This document shows positions 49,022-58,534 of a stretch of 64,000 nt of DNA, piece after piece. Numbering within the stretch: the first letter of the stretch is position 1; each line of letters opens with the position of its first letter. Source of the stretch: Petrolisthes cinctipes (taxonomy: Eukaryota; Arthropoda; Malacostraca; Decapoda; Porcellanidae); assembly GCA_033782935.1 (NCBI GenBank), contig JAWQEG010000292.1:1360001-1424000 (forward strand), in the 5' to 3' direction. The notes beneath the pieces are model-generated. The model did not search any database, was not told the origin of the DNA, and was given only the letters and a program-made list of their open reading frames with translations. The translations under genes and the position numbers were made by a program.

Positions 49022-50770
49022 ATGAGGACATGGGGAGTGTTCTGCGTGATGTTGGTGGCGGCGTTTGTGAGTTCCAAGGGTTCGACTGACCAAATAAAAC
49101 CGGGTGCCTTAGTGGGTACTGATGGGAGACTTGAGGTGGTCACGGACGTAATAACAGTAAGACTCAATCTTGGAACTCTGTTGGACCTAAAGAAAAGGGT
49201 TGATGATTTCCAGCTGAAATTTCATAACGCCATAGAAATGTCGTCTGCTAAATTAGGTAAATTGATGAACTCGAGCTACCCTCTGGCACGTCAAATCAAG
49301 GTACAGTTGGAAGACAGATATTTTCAAATAAAGAATATGATGAAATACTCAGAACAGAATTTACCCAACTTTTCAAGTGAGGTTAGAAAATTAGCTCATA
49401 ATCAGATTACAAATAGCAGGGCTAAAAGAGGATTATTTGACATTGGAGGGGTAATTGCTAAAACTCTATTTGGAACAGCTACTAGTGACGATGTCGAAGA
49501 TCTAGGACGCAGACTAGAGATTTTAAACAAGGTGGTTGTAGAACAAAATAGGGTCATAGATAGTACGTTATCCTTGGCAGCTAATGTGGCAGAAAAAGTA
49601 AATGGAGTTATTGAAAAGACTAATGAGGTAATTAAGGAATTAGACAGGTTAGCTAAACATTTGGATTTTACAATGTTTGTGTTAAACCTAGATCAATATT
49701 TAAATATTGTGGAAAATTACATAAATGGACTGAATGCTCAAACAAGAAAACTACTCCATAACCTAAGAAATGCAGCGCTAGGTAAGGCCGACGCTGACCT
49801 TCTGTCAGTAGTTGATTTGCAAAGGGTGGTTGATGTGGCTAGAATTAAGCATGGTTTGAATACTTTCTTTGAAGGTGAATCGGTATCTTACTACTATCCA
49901 CTTTTGGAATCATGCTTAACGACTAAAACTATTCTTATTCACATTCCCACAAAACATCAGGTTCATTTTAACATATGGTCAGTGAAGCCATTTCCTATGA
50001 GGTTAGGGGCGGAGATCATGATGTTAAATGTGGATTATGATTATATTATTGCATCTCAGGATCGCACACTGGTGGTTGCAGTTACCAAGGAACAACTAGA
50101 AGATTGTCATACAGCATATTACCATTTGAAGGTGTGTCCAGCTCTAAATTTTATTTTTACAGGACCCGAGGAATCCCAGTGTGAACTGTCATTAATCCAG
50201 GCTGATGCTTCAAGCTCCATTAAACATTGTGAGTACCTGAGACCAAAAAGGAAGTCAGATGTTTATGTAACGTATTTTCAGGGCATTGCATATTATACAT
50301 TCACTAAGCCAGCAAGAGCAACTATTATTTGTGAAGATGGCCCTTCAGGAGCAAAACATGTGTCTGAGGTGGGTACGTTTGTAGTTCCACCTGCGTGTTC
50401 ATTTTTAAGCAATACTAAAACAGTTCTGGCCACGAAGCATCATCTTGGATTGGTCCTAAACAAATCTGTGGAATTTGTGAAAGTCCATCCTCCTCTCCCA
50501 GCAAACTTTTCTACTGTTAATATGGATTCTGAGAAAATAAGATTGATGGAATTGTTAAACATGTCTGATGTTCATCCTGTAATTGAATCTGCTCTACCTT
50601 TCCATCTGCAACGGGTAGCTGTGTACCCTTGGTCCGGAGTGACTAGTTTATTATTCATATTATATTTCATGTTCTCTTGTTACCTGTTCAGGAGTTTGAG
50701 GGTTTTGAATGGTGAGATTAAAAAGAAGAAAAACAGAAGATCAAGGAATATAGAGGTCCACCATACATAA
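49022..50770 (+). CDS. env: Envelope fusion protein, baculovirus F / errantivirus Env type
   Basis: A 582-codon frame starts at an ATG at 49,022. Residues 1-18 form a hydrophobic signal peptide. A furin-type site RAKR lies at residues 133-136, followed at once by GLFDIGG and a further hydrophobic stretch, the expected fusion peptide of the baculovirus F/insect errantivirus Env family. A long helical, coiled-coil-like region follows (about 155-215), then a cysteine-containing ectodomain. A single transmembrane segment at about 539-556 (LLFILYFMFSCYLF) is followed by a basic 26-residue tail. The protein would be a class I-like membrane fusion glycoprotein. No stop or frameshift interrupts it, unlike gag. 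It probably comes from a spliced RNA. Assignment rests on architecture and the cleavage-site neighbourhood, not a database search. Confidence 0.85.
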   Translation: MRTWGVFCVMLVAAFVSSKGSTDQIKPGALVGTDGRLEVVTDVITVRLNLGTLLDLKKRVDDFQLKFHNAIEMSSAKLGKLMNSSYPLARQIKVQLEDRYFQIKNMMKYSEQNLPNFSSEVRKLAHNQITNSRAKRGLFDIGGVIAKTLFGTATSDDVEDLGRRLEILNKVVVEQNRVIDSTLSLAANVAEKVNGVIEKTNEVIKELDRLAKHLDFTMFVLNLDQYLNIVENYINGLNAQTRKLLHNLRNAALGKADADLLSVVDLQRVVDVARIKHGLNTFFEGESVSYYYPLLESCLTTKTILIHIPTKHQVHFNIWSVKPFPMRLGAEIMMLNVDYDYIIASQDRTLVVAVTKEQLEDCHTAYYHLKVCPALNFIFTGPEESQCELSLIQADASSSIKHCEYLRPKRKSDVYVTYFQGIAYYTFTKPARATIICEDGPSGAKHVSEVGTFVVPPACSFLSNTKTVLATKHHLGLVLNKSVEFVKVHPPLPANFSTVNMDSEKIRLMELLNMSDVHPVIESALPFHLQRVAVYPWSGVTSLLFILYFMFSCYLFRSLRVLNGEIKKKKNRRSRNIEVHHT

Positions 50771-51141
50771 CCTAGGGAAGATGAATTATAAGGATAATTT
50801 TAAGGACACCTCAACAACTAGGTAGTACACTACACGGTTAGTTGTAGGGATTTAGAATTAAGGAATTGTATGAATGTGTATTATATTTTATTATCCATGT
50901 ATAATTACTTAATTTAAGGAAGTATTATTAATTACCCATTGTATCATTCACGAGCTCAACGATTTATTTTACTTTTATGTTAATTCATCCAATGTGTATA
51001 TATTTCATCTTGTATATATTGTATATATATGTTACCATGTCAAGAGTCAATCTAATAATCAGGAAGGCTAAGCATTGATTAAAGTAAATTTAATGTTATT
51101 GTGAACTGCAGGGACGCAGTTGTTTTAGCGTGGCCGAGCAA
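50771..51141 (+). other. Retroelement 3' untranslated region
   Basis: These 371 bases between the env stop and the 3' LTR are A+T-rich and have no long frame. A clear long polypurine tract just before the LTR was not found; the best purine-rich stretch is the short CAGGGACGCAG near 51,109-51,119. A tRNA-Leu-like 14-mer lies at 51,126-51,139. Confidence 0.55.
51126..51139 (+). other. 14-base match to tRNA-Leu 5' end next to the 3' LTR
   Basis: TAGCGTGGCCGAGC is identical to positions near the 5' end (acceptor/D-arm) of animal tRNA-Leu(AAG) as I recall it. That is the same tRNA family whose 3' end matches the primer binding site at 42,220. It ends two bases before the 3' LTR. It may be chance or a trace of primer-tRNA capture. 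Confidence 0.4.
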
Positions 51142-51319
51142 TGTATCCGCGGCTGATCACGTTCGCGATACATGATACACCTATGGTGGTGGAACATACC
51201 GTTAAGCCAAAGCAGTTCAAGCTAGTTTCATTAGACACAACATCCTTTGAAAAGTGCTGAGTTGCAGCGTGAGGGAATCTTCCATGCTGAGCTACTGATT
51301 GCTAGATTCACTCTGTAAT
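51142..51319 (+). repeat. 3' LTR, truncated after 178 bp
   Basis: This segment matches 41,494-41,671 with four substitutions seen (about 2%). The match stops after CTCTGTAAT, where LINE sequence begins, so roughly 545 bp of LTR, including its expected TACA end, are missing. The low divergence points to a fairly recent insertion. Confidence 0.9.
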
Positions 51320-51517
51320 CACTCTACTGAGGAGGGTGATGGGACGGTGAGAAGAGGGTAGTATGGGGTCTTTGTTGGGTTTGGGGATCGTGGTGATGTT
51401 TCCGTGTTTCCAGACGTTGGGTATTGTGTTGTGTGAATAGCTGTAGTTTGCTATGTTAGTAAGTGCCTGGTGGTCCGAGGTGTTTAAGGTGAATGTTACT
51501 GATGTTGTCAGGACCAC
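51320..51517 (-). pseudogene. LINE reverse transcriptase fragment (N-terminal part)
   Basis: On the minus strand a short frame reads IPNVWKHGNITTIPKP and LPSSHRPITLLS, the first conserved block of non-LTR reverse transcriptases of the Jockey/I/CR1 type. It runs straight into the truncated 3' LTR at 51,319, so the rest of the reverse transcriptase is missing. It belongs with the endonuclease and PHD-like parts upstream on the same strand. Confidence 0.75.
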
Positions 51518-51559
51518 AGGCAGGTGAGTGTTTGAGGTTGTAGATGGTGTGGTTTGTTT

Positions 51560-52778
51560 GGTGATTTGTGAGTGGTGCCTAGTCTGAATCAGAGGGGAAA
51601 CATCTTTTACATCTGATGACTCGTCGGTCTTCAGGGTGAGGGTGAAGGTGGCTGACGTGAGAAATGCTAGATGAGGGTGTTTGCTTGTTGTTTATTTGAG
51701 GGTATAGTGTCTGTTGTTGTGATGGCTGCATGTGATTGTGCAGAGTTGCTGTTGGACAGTGTGATGCTGTTTGGCGTTTTGTAAAGTTTGCTGGTATTTG
51801 TTTTGTGATCAAGTGTGTTGACAAACCTTTGCCAATTAAGTGTTTTCTGTTCTTTAATTTTGTTGTTTATTTGTGTGTTTATTACTTGTATTTGGTGTAC
51901 AGTGTGATGTGTGAGTGGAGTTGGAGGCGAGTGTTTAAGTGTGCCTCGTTGTCTGATGAGGCCTTGAATTTCTGTGGTAAAGTTGGGATTGTGGTTTCTT
52001 CTGTTGCCTTCAGGGATGTGTTTGTTGTCTGCGATTTGTATAATTGTATTGAATATTTGTACAGTAGTGTTGATGTTTGTGATGGGTGTACTGTTCAGTG
52101 TTTCAAAGTGATGTTCTGTATCGGCAGCGAAGATGTCCCAGTTGTCTTTATTGTAGTTGGTGTATGTGTGTCTGTAGCCAGTTGGGGCGATTCTTATTTT
52201 TGTGATGATTATGATTGGGAGATGGTCAGAAACAAGAGTGTTGACCACCCTCCATGATGTTCTGGGAGCTAGGTTGGGGGAGCAAAAATTGATGTCAGGT
52301 GATGATGGTTGGAAGAGGGCTTGTTGAAAGATGTGGGTGTGTTGGCAAGTGTTGTTTAGTGTGATGAGGTTGTCCGTTTGGGAGAGGATTTCAAGTCCTC
52401 TGTTTGTGTCTGGGTTGTTGACATACCAGGCCGATGTCTTGGCGTTGAAATCACCACCCAGGATGTGGTTAGGTTGATTGGTGATTTGTTGGAGCTGGGG
52501 GGAAAAGTTATGGGGAACAGTTGGGCTGGTTTGAGTGGAGATGTATAGAATGGATATTGTAGTGCTTGTTGTTTTGCCAGTGCGTACTTTGATGTCTTGA
52601 ATTTCTGTGATGGTGTCGTGGTGGGGGAGAAAGCATTTGAGGTGCGCACTGGTTTCTGTATAGTTGATGGATTTGTGGACTAGAGTGATGAGTCCACCGC
52701 CATTGCCGTTGGCCCTGTCTTGTCTAATAGTGGTTGGGAAATGTAGGTGTTTTGTGAGTGTTACATAATCTGGTTTCT
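51560..52778 (-). pseudogene. LINE apurinic-type endonuclease region, frame-damaged
   Basis: The minus strand encodes GGDFNAKTSAW at about 52,458-52,425 and SDHLPI near 52,230, both catalytic-site motifs of the APE-type endonuclease of non-LTR retrotransposons. A GGGLITLVHKSINY block precedes them near 52,700. The frame between about 52,770 and 51,667 is mostly open. It ends in a stop at 51,667, and a frame change separates it from the reverse transcriptase fragment. Near 52,780 another break, probably a deletion, removes the segment that should follow the endonuclease start. The element is dead. Confidence 0.75.
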
Positions 52779-53300
52779 TATAAGTTGGTAAGTATGTAGT
52801 ATTGTATGATGAAGTGTGTGAGTTCTAGTTTTTTGGTGTTGATGCCATCGATGTTTACCTGAAGTATGTTTATGTTGTGGGTGAGGTGTGTGTTAGGTGC
52901 TGCTGTATTGGGGTTAAGGGGGAGCCTTTGGGGGGGATGGAGATGGAGATGGTGGTGGGGGTGTGGGTGATGGTGTTGGAAGTAAGGGTGGTGGGGGTGG
53001 GGGTGGGAGTGATGGTGTGGGTGATGGAGGTTTTGGTGTTGGTAGAGGTATGGGGTGTACAGAACAGGTATGTGTGTTTGTGTAGTGTTTTCTGGAGGCA
53101 AGTGTTGTACTTGTGAAATGGGTCCAGTTTTTGCAAGGGTTGCATTGAACTGAGCCCATTGTCTGTTTGTTGGGTTTTGGGCATGTTGGACTTATGTGTT
53201 TGTTGGTGGGTCCTGAGTTGCCCTCAATGCTTCCGGCTAGAAGGAGAAGCCGAGAAATGACAGCCAGAGGATCATTTCTCGGTGGTGAAAAGATGTGTAA
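52778..53300 (-). pseudogene. LINE ORF start: PHD-like finger, proline-rich linker and endonuclease N-terminus
   Basis: In minus-strand order, QCNPCKNWTHF with a later CSVH resembles a PHD finger (C-X2-C ... W-X-H), though a cysteine expected after the histidine reads as serine. A low-complexity Pro/Thr/His-rich tract follows (52,900-53,060). Another frame then starts an endonuclease with ILQVNIDGINTKKLEL near 52,880-52,800. The frames are out of register, so indels have occurred. The right end is uncertain; sequence to about 53,400 could be its 5' untranslated region. The G-rich + strand frames here are antisense shadows. Confidence 0.6.
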
Positions 53301-53957
53301 TTGTATGTGTTGTGCGATGGGTGTGGTAATTACCCGTGTGACTGAAGTTGTTCCCAGGAATTCGCGCCTCCTTCTTAGGGGCTTTAAGTGTGGTTTTGTT
53401 GATATGGGTGGAATTAATTATTTTCGATTTTACTCTCATTCTCTCTCTTCCAGTGTCTTATCGTCGCCTCTCTTCTTCTCCACTCTACATTCTTGTATTA
53501 CACTCTCCTTCCATTTATATTCCTGTTTCTCCCTAACACCATTTTCCCGTTCTTTTCTGCACAATACAATACAGACACTTTTCTACAACACTCTCATTTT
53601 TACCTCTCGCCTACACCCGCCTCGTCTCCTCCACCGTCTATGCAACTCTCTCCCTCACTTCTTCCTCTTGTGGTATCCTCTTGGTGTTTTCTGCAGTCGA
53701 AATAAGGGCCTGAAACGTGCTGTCGATGTAGGTGTGATGCTCCAACTCTCTGTCACCATCCTCGTTCCTGGATCTTTAGGGGAATTAAGTTTAGAGAAAA
53801 TTTTATCATGAACAAGTACAACCCGGATATGTTCAGAGCCAAGTTACCTATCTTATCTCCCATTCTGAAACCACATATTGACAAACACTATATTCACAAT
53901 ATTTCCGGACGTTGTTTATCACACCCACTCGACCATCACACTCATTCCTCCATCAGC
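53300..53957. other. Stretch without a recognised gene
   Basis: Between the LINE remnant and the last transporter exon the + strand is pyrimidine-rich (TCTCTCTTCC-type sequence at 53,430-53,660). I see no supported gene. On the minus strand it would hold the transporter 3' untranslated region, or an intron if the exon at 53,958 continues past the possible GTAAGC donor. Confidence 0.4.
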
Positions 53958-54131
53958 TTACCCAGCACAGGGGTTGTAACAGTAGCCTTGTCCCGTGAAG
54001 AAAGTCTCCCCGTCCTCGAGTGTGTCAGGCAAGATCTGATTGAGTGTCTCTGGCAACAACACACAGATAGAGCCACCCAGGATGGACACCAAACCCAGGA
54101 TGGTGTAGGGCAGGTAGTGGCCAATCTTAGA
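53958..54131 (-). CDS. SLC22-like transporter, last recognised exon
   Basis: Acceptor CTCTTCAAAG precedes an exon encoding helix 12 (TILGLVSILGGSICVLL) and the C-terminal family block LPETLNQILPDTLED. It stops at TAA 53,958-53,960. The bases GGGTAAGC at the stop also look like a splice donor, so an extra 3' exon with a longer tail is possible. As read, the cytoplasmic tail is short but within the family range. Confidence 0.82.
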   Translation of the reverse strand, partial: SKIGHYLPYTILGLVSILGGSICVLLPETLNQILPDTLEDGETFFTGQGYCYNPCAG

Positions 54132-54482
54132 CTTTGAAGAGATGGAATAGAGAATCATAAAACATTAGAGAAATGTAGAGAGTAGCAGGTTGGACAAAAG
54201 AGAATACATTGCAGTAATAGGAAAACGCTTTAGTATATTATAATATAAATATTCGATTAAATCAATTATATAGCGAAGTGGGACTTTTTGACTAGATATG
54301 TTCGCAAACAGTCAAGTGAAACAGATGAATCAGAATTTGTTATAGGAAATGGGATGCAATGGGATGACATGTAATTAATTAAACTGCAGTGCTTAGTTGT
54401 ATGACCTCATAAAGATCTGTGTAAAGACTCTGAATCCAATAACATAAACAATAAAGCTTAAGAGGCACATAATAATACTCAC

Positions 54483-54664
54483 CAGGTAGACAACGTAAGG
54501 TGATATAAAACCAGTGAGATTGCCCAGAGTGTGAATGAGCCCAGCACCGGTACCCCTGGCTACCGTCGGCAGGACCTCTACTGGGTATTGTTGGCCTACA
54601 TTGATGGACATTGTTATCAAGAAGCGGCCCGTCACTGCTAGAGCCATAATACTGGTTGTGTACG
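54483..54664 (-). CDS. SLC22-like transporter, exon with helices 10-11
   Basis: Acceptor TTTCCCGCAG precedes the exon and donor GTGAGT (54,477-54,482) follows. It encodes MALAVTGRFLITMSINVG, then PVEVLPTVARGTGAG, which matches the family motif between helices 10 and 11 (E-x-P-T-x-x-R-x-x-G), then LTGFISPYVVYL. It is 182 bp and ends on a codon boundary. Confidence 0.87.
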
Positions 54665-55118
54665 CTGCGGGAAATAATGGTGGGGTGTTATGGTAAGAGG
54701 AACGGCCATGGTGAGAATTAGGTTAGGTTGAGTAAGGTTAGGTTAAGAGAGTGTATCTCATCCCTGTATGGCTTGTTCCACTGACTGTAAGTTGCCTCCT
54801 TTTGTAGATACATATTTTGTGCTTCTCTTGGCATTGGATAGTTAATTGATCTTATTGTTAGAGAAAGAGAGAGGGACCTTACCAAACTGTAATCATTTTA
54901 TTTATATCTACCGTTCATTTATACCTATATTTTTATATTTTTTTTCTTGCACCTAGTTCTTATACTTTCGTCTGGTTTTTGCTTTGCACTGTGGATTACA
55001 GAACATTTTTCATTCATTAAACTGGCACCATACATTCCACCATTCCCATTCATTTTACACATCCCTTCCTATGGCACTCTTCATTCCCAGTTTTTCATAC
55101 ATCTTCCACTGGACTTAC
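54665..55118 (-). other. Intron of the SLC22-like gene
   Basis: This 454-bp intron between the helix 7-9 exon and the helix 10-11 exon is A+T-rich. It holds a few degenerate TTAGG-type words at 54,717-54,748, too short and irregular to be a telomeric array. No further gene is visible. Confidence 0.6.
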
Positions 55119-55333
55119 TCTCAGGAATAGCAGCTATGACCAGGCAGGCCACCCCGCTGAGTACTAGAGTGATGGAGGTAGTGTGACGTCTGCCAACCTT
55201 TTCCACCAGCACCATGGTCAAGAAGTCTGCTGGTAGTTCGACGAAGCCCACCAGGGTAAAGGATACGAAAACATTGCTGCCAATGTGTTCTGAGTTCCTG
55301 ACATGTCCATCATATGCCAGAATTATCACCAAC
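55119..55333 (-). CDS. SLC22-like transporter, exon with helices 7-9
   Basis: Acceptor TTCTTACAG precedes the exon and donor GTAAGT (55,113-55,118) follows. It encodes helix 7 (LVIILAYDG), helix 8 (FVSFTLVGFVELPADF), the VEKVGRRHT loop motif and helix 9 (LVLSGVACLVIAAIPE). It is 215 bp and fits the phases of both neighbours. Confidence 0.87.
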
Positions 55334-55550
55334 CTGTAAGAAAAAAGACAGATGTGGGAAGGAGTAATTAGGGTCACACTTATATGAATACGTTTGGGTC
55401 AATGTGTAATGAGTTAAACTTGGTCTCGTTATATATATATATTGTACCAGTTAACTATTAAATGGTACAATCTCAACAATTTTGTACATCATTAGTACTT
55501 TTGAAGCTCCTTGTGGTAAACTTCGTTTGCAAATACTCCCTATTACATAC

Positions 55551-55657
55551 CACATTACACAGAGGACGTGGAATCGGAGTCTAAGGACGGGTGTCTTGAG
55601 CAGGTCGAGAGCTGTGGCCTGAGTGTTCTTCGCATTCTTTTGTTTGTTTCCGAACTC
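55551..55657 (-). CDS. SLC22-like transporter, intracellular loop exon
   Basis: Acceptor GGTGCAG precedes the exon and donor GTATGT (55,545-55,550) follows. It encodes a charged loop (EFGNKQKNAKN) followed by ALDLLKTPVLRLRFHVLC, matching the family segment that leads into helix 7. It is 107 bp and ends with two bases of a split tryptophan codon. Confidence 0.83.
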
Positions 55658-56017
55658 CTGCACCAGTTGGGTAATGTGGGGAGATGAAAATAGAACCTTA
55701 GGGATGTGCAAACCGATGGACAGGGGGACAGGGAAAGTAAGGGTAAAGGAAGAGGGCAATTTGATGTACAAAGTGAGGTATCATGAGAAGGTTAGTTGAT
55801 GTATAGTTACGTTTTCAAATACGGACATTGAGTGAACACACTTTAATTACAGAGGAAAATACATAAACTTGCCTGATACTACTCGGCTGGTCAAGCAATG
55901 GCTTTCACATCACATAATCATCCTTTTCAGAATTATTCTATCTTGAATGAAATATCCAACATCAACCATAATTTTACCTAACCACGATAAAACCGGTACT
56001 TAAAATGAACCTCTGAC

Positions 56018-56144
56018 CTCTAGTTCCCTGATGAGCTCAGGCGTGAGCGATTTCTTGTTCATGTGAGCTGCCCTAGTGATTATATCTACGGTTTCCTTTG
56101 ACCTGCCTTTACTCAGCAACCACCGTGCTGACTCTGGCACCACC
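56018..56144 (-). CDS. SLC22-like transporter, exon with PESARWLL motif
   Basis: Acceptor CTGCCAG precedes the exon and donor GTCAGA follows. It encodes WVVPESARWLLSKGR, the best-known SLC22/sugar-transporter signature, then the start of the large intracellular loop (ETVDIITRAAHMNKK). At 127 bp it completes the split codon from the previous exon and ends on a codon boundary. Confidence 0.88.
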
Positions 56145-56891
56145 CTGGCAGGAGGCAAAGGGGAAATATACGAGAATCGTTAGAAAGTGTGTAAGGCTTG
56201 GGTTGTGAAGTGTTGGGGCTGCAGGGGAAGTGTGGGTACAGTACGGGACACTCAAGGTCATTTACATGTGTGTTGTTAGTTTTAACATATTTGTAAAATG
56301 TTATGATAAACACCAAGATTGCCATTTGTGACAGTCACTGGTGACTAAGACTCACCTTCTCTTACGGATATTCTTTAGTTTTTAGCTAAATTTATCACCA
56401 CAGCTTGTAGTGTGCAACTCTCTCCTTGTTGTCTAGTCGAACATAAACAAAGACGAGTTACTTTAGCCTCCAATAAACTCAAGAACTTTCTTTGTACACA
56501 GTCACTTATATTCTGTAAATTTCCCTAGCCAGAATATTCTGGGGTGATCATTGCCTTTACACCATAATTAGACTTACCTAATGTGAACTATGAAATATAG
56601 TCTATCTGATGGCTCAATATGAAACTTGTATCTAGAACAGAAATTAAAGAAAGCATGTCTTGGCTTAACTAGTGCTATTTAACACAAAGGACTGGTTTTT
56701 TTCTGTAACTTTTGCATCAGACTAACGACCTCACTCTACATATTAAAGCTTGTCTAACAGGGTCAGATGGAGATATTGGAAATTAAATACAAAGGACATC
56801 AAAGTAGCAGTTTCCACTCATTCATTTCACCCTGTAACATTCATAACATATAACATAGGCTATTCTCTTAAGTTCAGCAATAAATACTCAC
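56145..56891 (-). other. Intron of the SLC22-like gene
   Basis: This 747-bp intron has no recognised repeat or frame worth calling. The sequence is A+T-rich and single-copy in appearance within the window. Confidence 0.6.
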
Positions 56892-57063
56892 CAGGGGAAA
56901 GATAGAGAGATGAACTGCAATGCATGAATGACGATGGCAAAAGTAGACCAGTCGTGGAGGTAGAGGGCCAACCAGGGCATGGCACACAAACCCGCCGTCA
57001 GAAAGATCATGATAGGCACGTTGGCCATGATGGTACGGTATTCACTTGACACGTATTCCAACA
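56892..57063 (-). CDS. SLC22-like transporter, exon with helices 5-6
   Basis: Acceptor CCTGGCCAG precedes the exon and donor GTGAGT (56,886-56,891) follows. It encodes LEYVSSEYRT, matching the conserved LE-x2-x-x-YRT segment after helix 4, then two hydrophobic helices (IMIFLTAGLCAMPWLALYL and a later FAIVIHALQFISLSFP). The 172 bp fit the phases of both neighbours, with the final tryptophan codon split across the junction. Confidence 0.88.
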
Positions 57064-57132
57064 CTGGCCAGGGGAGAGCATAAATTATGGTATAAGGAGA
57101 TATATCACGAAACATACAGACTATACAGTATA

Positions 57133-57613
57133 TACAGGGTGTCCCTCGACTTTCCTTTCCCGCTTTGTCAAATGAAAGTAGATGTATTTATAAGATAAAA
57201 AATAATCTATAAACATAAGTCTTCTGACGTATTCAGTGTTGCCATACACTAGGCTGTTATTTTTGGGTATTTCACGTTTTCTTTCTTATTACTTCCTCCA
57301 CATCTCTGTCACATTACAGCATCATAGTTTTTATAACAATAACTTGATGAACTACAACAAATACATAATAATCTTTTAAATAAGAAAGAAAACGTGAAAT
57401 ACCCAAAAATAACAGCCTAGTGTATGGCAACACCGAGTACAACAGCCACCATTGCCTACCACCTCCCACCTTCCATTGTCCACGCATTTTTAATTTCAAC
57501 ATAACTGCCAAACAACATCTCAGAAGACGTATGTTTATAGAGTATTTTTATCTTAGAAATACATCTACTTTCATTTGACAAAGCAGGAAAGGAAATTCGA
57601 GGAACACCCTGTA
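57133..57613. mobile_element. MITE/foldback element with TACAGGGTGT ends
   Basis: The element starts TACAGGGTGTCCCTCGA and ends TCGAGGAACACCCTGTA. It is about 481 bp and is flanked by TA on both sides, as expected for TA target duplication by a Tc1/mariner-like transposase. Long inverted arms follow: AATGAAAGTAGATGTATTT is matched by AAATACATCTACTTTCATT, and AACAGCCTAGTGTATGGCAA appears inverted in the left arm. About 80 bp near 57,437-57,520 is present only in the right arm. No transposase is encoded, so it is non-autonomous. Confidence 0.8.
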
Positions 57614-58497
57614 TATATTTCTCACCTGGCAGAATAGAGTAACATGATTTTATGCATTCATAAGTAAACATTGATACTTGATCACATTTCGGCATGCTTG
57701 AGAAACAAATTCGTTACTGTTATGCCTTTCAAGCTACTGTATACTTATCTATAATGTCAGAGTGATCATAAACAGCTGTGATAATATGAAGTCATGTATT
57801 GAGCTATGTTGTCATTTCTTTGATTTAGAAAAATGGTACAGTTGCGGAAGGGAGTTTCTTTATCACCCTGGGCTCCTCTATACCCTACCCCACAAGGAGG
57901 TGACGGAGGTGTAGAGAGTTGAACATATAACGACGGAGATGATTGGTCGATAAGTTGCTAGGAAAGTTTAGTGTTAATATAACCTTATTATATCTAAACA
58001 AGAGAGCATTGTGGTGAAATAAATATATTATGTTTATTTGCCATATATACAGTATATGAAGAACAGTAGCATACATTGTTAATGAGGAACTGAATTATAA
58101 CGCATACTGGAATAACTCGTATTTTATTCTCAGTTGTGGTTGTCATACATCAGCCAACTGATGGTGATGGGAGGGGATCTGCCTGGCATTGCTTCACGGT
58201 CTCACGGCTCGTGCTGTGATTCGTTTTAAGGCTTCAAATATTCATTTCTACCTTAGTAATAGGGATAGGTTATATGCTTTTTTATATAATTATAGACACA
58301 TTTATAACGATTTACATTTACAGATAGTGAAGTAGTGTTATCGTTTGTTGTTAATTTTGTCATCTGTTTTCTTATTTATTTTCAGTACGAACTGTTAAAA
58401 TTTATTTTGATAGAGCCTAGTGAGATGAAGAACGTTGAGTTAAAATAAGCATTTGCTTGACAAAATGGTAAAAACAACACTTTATGACGAGGAGCCT

Positions 58498-58534
58498 TTA
58501 TTGACGACGTTTCGCTATTGCTTCTTCAGGTCAA
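58498..58534 (-). ncRNA. Hammerhead-like motif 1, left arm
   Basis: On the minus strand TTGAC, CTGAAGA, a short linker with GC/GC, GAAA, CGTC and GTCAA follow each other. CTGAAGA fits the CUGANGA core and GAAA the second core strand; TTGAC and GTCAA would form stem I. Stem II is weak (2 bp with an extra A) and stem III is very short. AATAAA follows directly. The copy in the right arm is at 61,421-61,454. Confidence 0.3.

Noticed and set aside
52877..53116. G/V-rich + strand frame at 52.9-53.1 kb
   Set aside because: It is the antisense of the proline/histidine-rich LINE segment and has low-complexity composition.
54717..54748. TTAGG-type arthropod telomere repeats
   Set aside because: Only a few irregular copies (also TAACCTAACC near 42,400); too short and degenerate to be telomeric.
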